Shown in pieces: positions 15,301 to 15,384 of a stretch of DNA of 15,384 nucleotides. The stretch is from CAZDGB01 sp964504645 (GTDB lineage Bacteria > Planctomycetota > Planctomycetia > Planctomycetales > Planctomycetaceae). Location: positions 1-15,384 of the forward strand of contig CAZDGB010000183.1 of the NCBI GenBank assembly GCA_964504645.1, in the 5' to 3' direction. The position numbers and the translations under genes are program-made. Every line of letters begins with the position of its first letter. Position 1 is the stretch's first letter. Below the pieces are notes generated by a model. The model made no database searches, had not been told where the DNA came from, and worked only from the letters and a program-made list of their open reading frames with translations.

Positions 15301-15384
15301 TTTTGGGAAGTGCACATCGCCCGCTATCAGATGGCCGCGGCGCTATATCGTCTGGGCAAACTGCAGACCGCTGTCGAGGAAGCG
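12352..15384 (+). CDS. Kinase-like (probable pseudokinase) - STAND/AAA ATPase - TPR protein, 3' truncated
   Basis: An open frame of 1011 codons that continues past the window end. Residues about 15-275 are a Ser/Thr kinase fold: VVIK with K45, an HRD-equivalent reading HGNIKPSN (135-142) with Asn137 where the catalytic Asp should be, DGG (158-160) in place of DFG, SPEQ (183-186) in place of APE, and SDLYSAGLVLFECLAGRPPF (198-217). The glycine loop is also degenerate (one Gly, AWTGAST). Residues about 306-560 are a STAND-type AAA_16 ATPase: FISRRKEL, Walker A GKSGQGKS (335-342), Walker B ALIILDDCQWAD (455-466). Residues from about 690 are helical TPR-like repeats. This layout matches the trifunctional kinase/ATPase/sensor histidine kinase proteins, so a GAF, histidine kinase or other output domain may follow outside the window. 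ATG 12352 is the first ATG after an in-frame TAA at 12271; AGGGA lies 11 bases upstream. Confidence 0.93.
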   Translation, partial: MAGWSDALDAVFPQRFDVIEAWTGASTADACLARDRVAGRAVVIKSLGLSALPAGAKLRFEQEQAVCGAEAPEHLAPLREIGHGRDHWHFIRDFVVGRPLSARLREAPLGVAETLDVSRCLLVAIRHLHQHDVLHGNIKPSNLILQQQDDRLQATLVDGGFRNQDLLEKSAPGQRLEASLYLSPEQAGLIDCEIDESSDLYSAGLVLFECLAGRPPFQDEDAGLVLLQHMTEKVPRLRVSHPNVPRALDDLIQRLLRKDPRDRYQSAQSVLADLELIAAAWSAGDVDPDLVMGRSDVRRTLTAPTFISRRKELDELCLHLQQASFGQAGLVVVEGKSGQGKSRLLDELAQRGAENSFRVFRGRAQDQIGQKPLQLLEGIVQELLAAAEGEPEFLHALRERLGYQQDSVAAALPELAELLGNADAAQLAPEAFGEARSIEALATFLDVLGSASRPALIILDDCQWADEMMVRLIARWNARRLADADQERAVLLVVGLRSDEQASDRLYKLQASAHLRLSAFEPQEIRELLESMAGPLPDEALDLVLRLADGSPFMASAMLYGLVESRALVAEQTGWRVEPLALSDLNSSNSAASLLLKRLELLQPHTVQLLSTGAVLGKEFDLEFAAHLTYLKPDEVEAAVEESRDRNLIWTKPAGGLVAFVHDRIREALLDRLPADERAELHFCAALRLQKQAPDRVFEIAYHFDAAGVSDLALEYALSAAEQARAQHSLAVAEQQYRIASRGNQSADQAIKYRIAIGLGEVLMLQGDYADAAPLFEEAATLAEGSLSRAQATCKLGELAFKRGEMEAATHSFETALRQLGRWVPRRTAAFLVFFLWEALIQTLHSVFPRWLTSRTPGPPSEEELLSYRIFSRLAHGYWFTRSKIHVLWTHLRGMNLAEQYPPTLELAQSYSEHAPAMSLVPWYGRGEAYARKSFQIRKDLGDVWGQGQSLHYLGVVLFSGSRYRECVERCREAVRLLERTGDFWEVHIARYQMAAALYRLGKLQTAVEEA

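Overview
The window looks like a chromosomal segment of a Planctomycetota bacterium, probably of the Pirellula/Planctomyces type. It is GC-rich, and it carries two DUF1501 proteins, a DUF1559 type IV-pilin-like protein with an H-x9-DG motif followed by a small lipoprotein gene, and a very large kinase-ATPase-TPR signalling protein. All of these families are typical of, or strongly expanded in, that phylum. No transposase, phage gene, CRISPR array, tRNA or rRNA was seen.

Left part (1-7498). After about 525 bases without a convincing gene comes a minus-strand pair: a FadR-type (FCD) GntR regulator and, overlapping it by 7 bases, a Tat-exported DUF1501 protein. A perfect 16-bp palindrome with a GntR-like core lies just upstream of the regulator, over its predicted -10 box. 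Divergently on the plus strand lie a second DUF1501 protein, a secreted two-module protein (LamG/DUF1080-like sandwich plus a glycoside-hydrolase-like TIM barrel), a DUF1559 protein and a short lipoprotein. The usual DUF1549/DUF1553 partners of DUF1501 genes are absent.

Middle (7499-10725). A secreted metal-dependent amidohydrolase of the imidazolonepropionase/prolidase-like group has all its metal ligands. After a hairpin cluster and a 370-base gap comes a tight two-gene signalling operon: an HPt phosphotransfer protein and, overlapping it by 20 bases, a REC-HD-GYP response regulator with an intact c-di-GMP phosphodiesterase site.

Right part (10726-15384). Convergent to that operon is a class I methyltransferase resembling the 3-hydroxypalmitate methyl ester (PhcB-like) family. 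After about 600 bases without a convincing gene, a giant gene starts at 12352 and runs off the window: an N-terminal kinase fold in which the catalytic Asp of HRD is replaced by Asn (HGN), a STAND/AAA_16 ATPase with intact Walker motifs, and TPR-like helices. Its output domain lies beyond the window.

The most interesting points are the pseudokinase-ATPase-TPR protein, the self-contained GntR/DUF1501 divergon, the HPt/HD-GYP pair beside a possible signal-synthesising methyltransferase, and a family of about 34-bp palindromes between genes. Functional links between these genes are inferred from proximity only.
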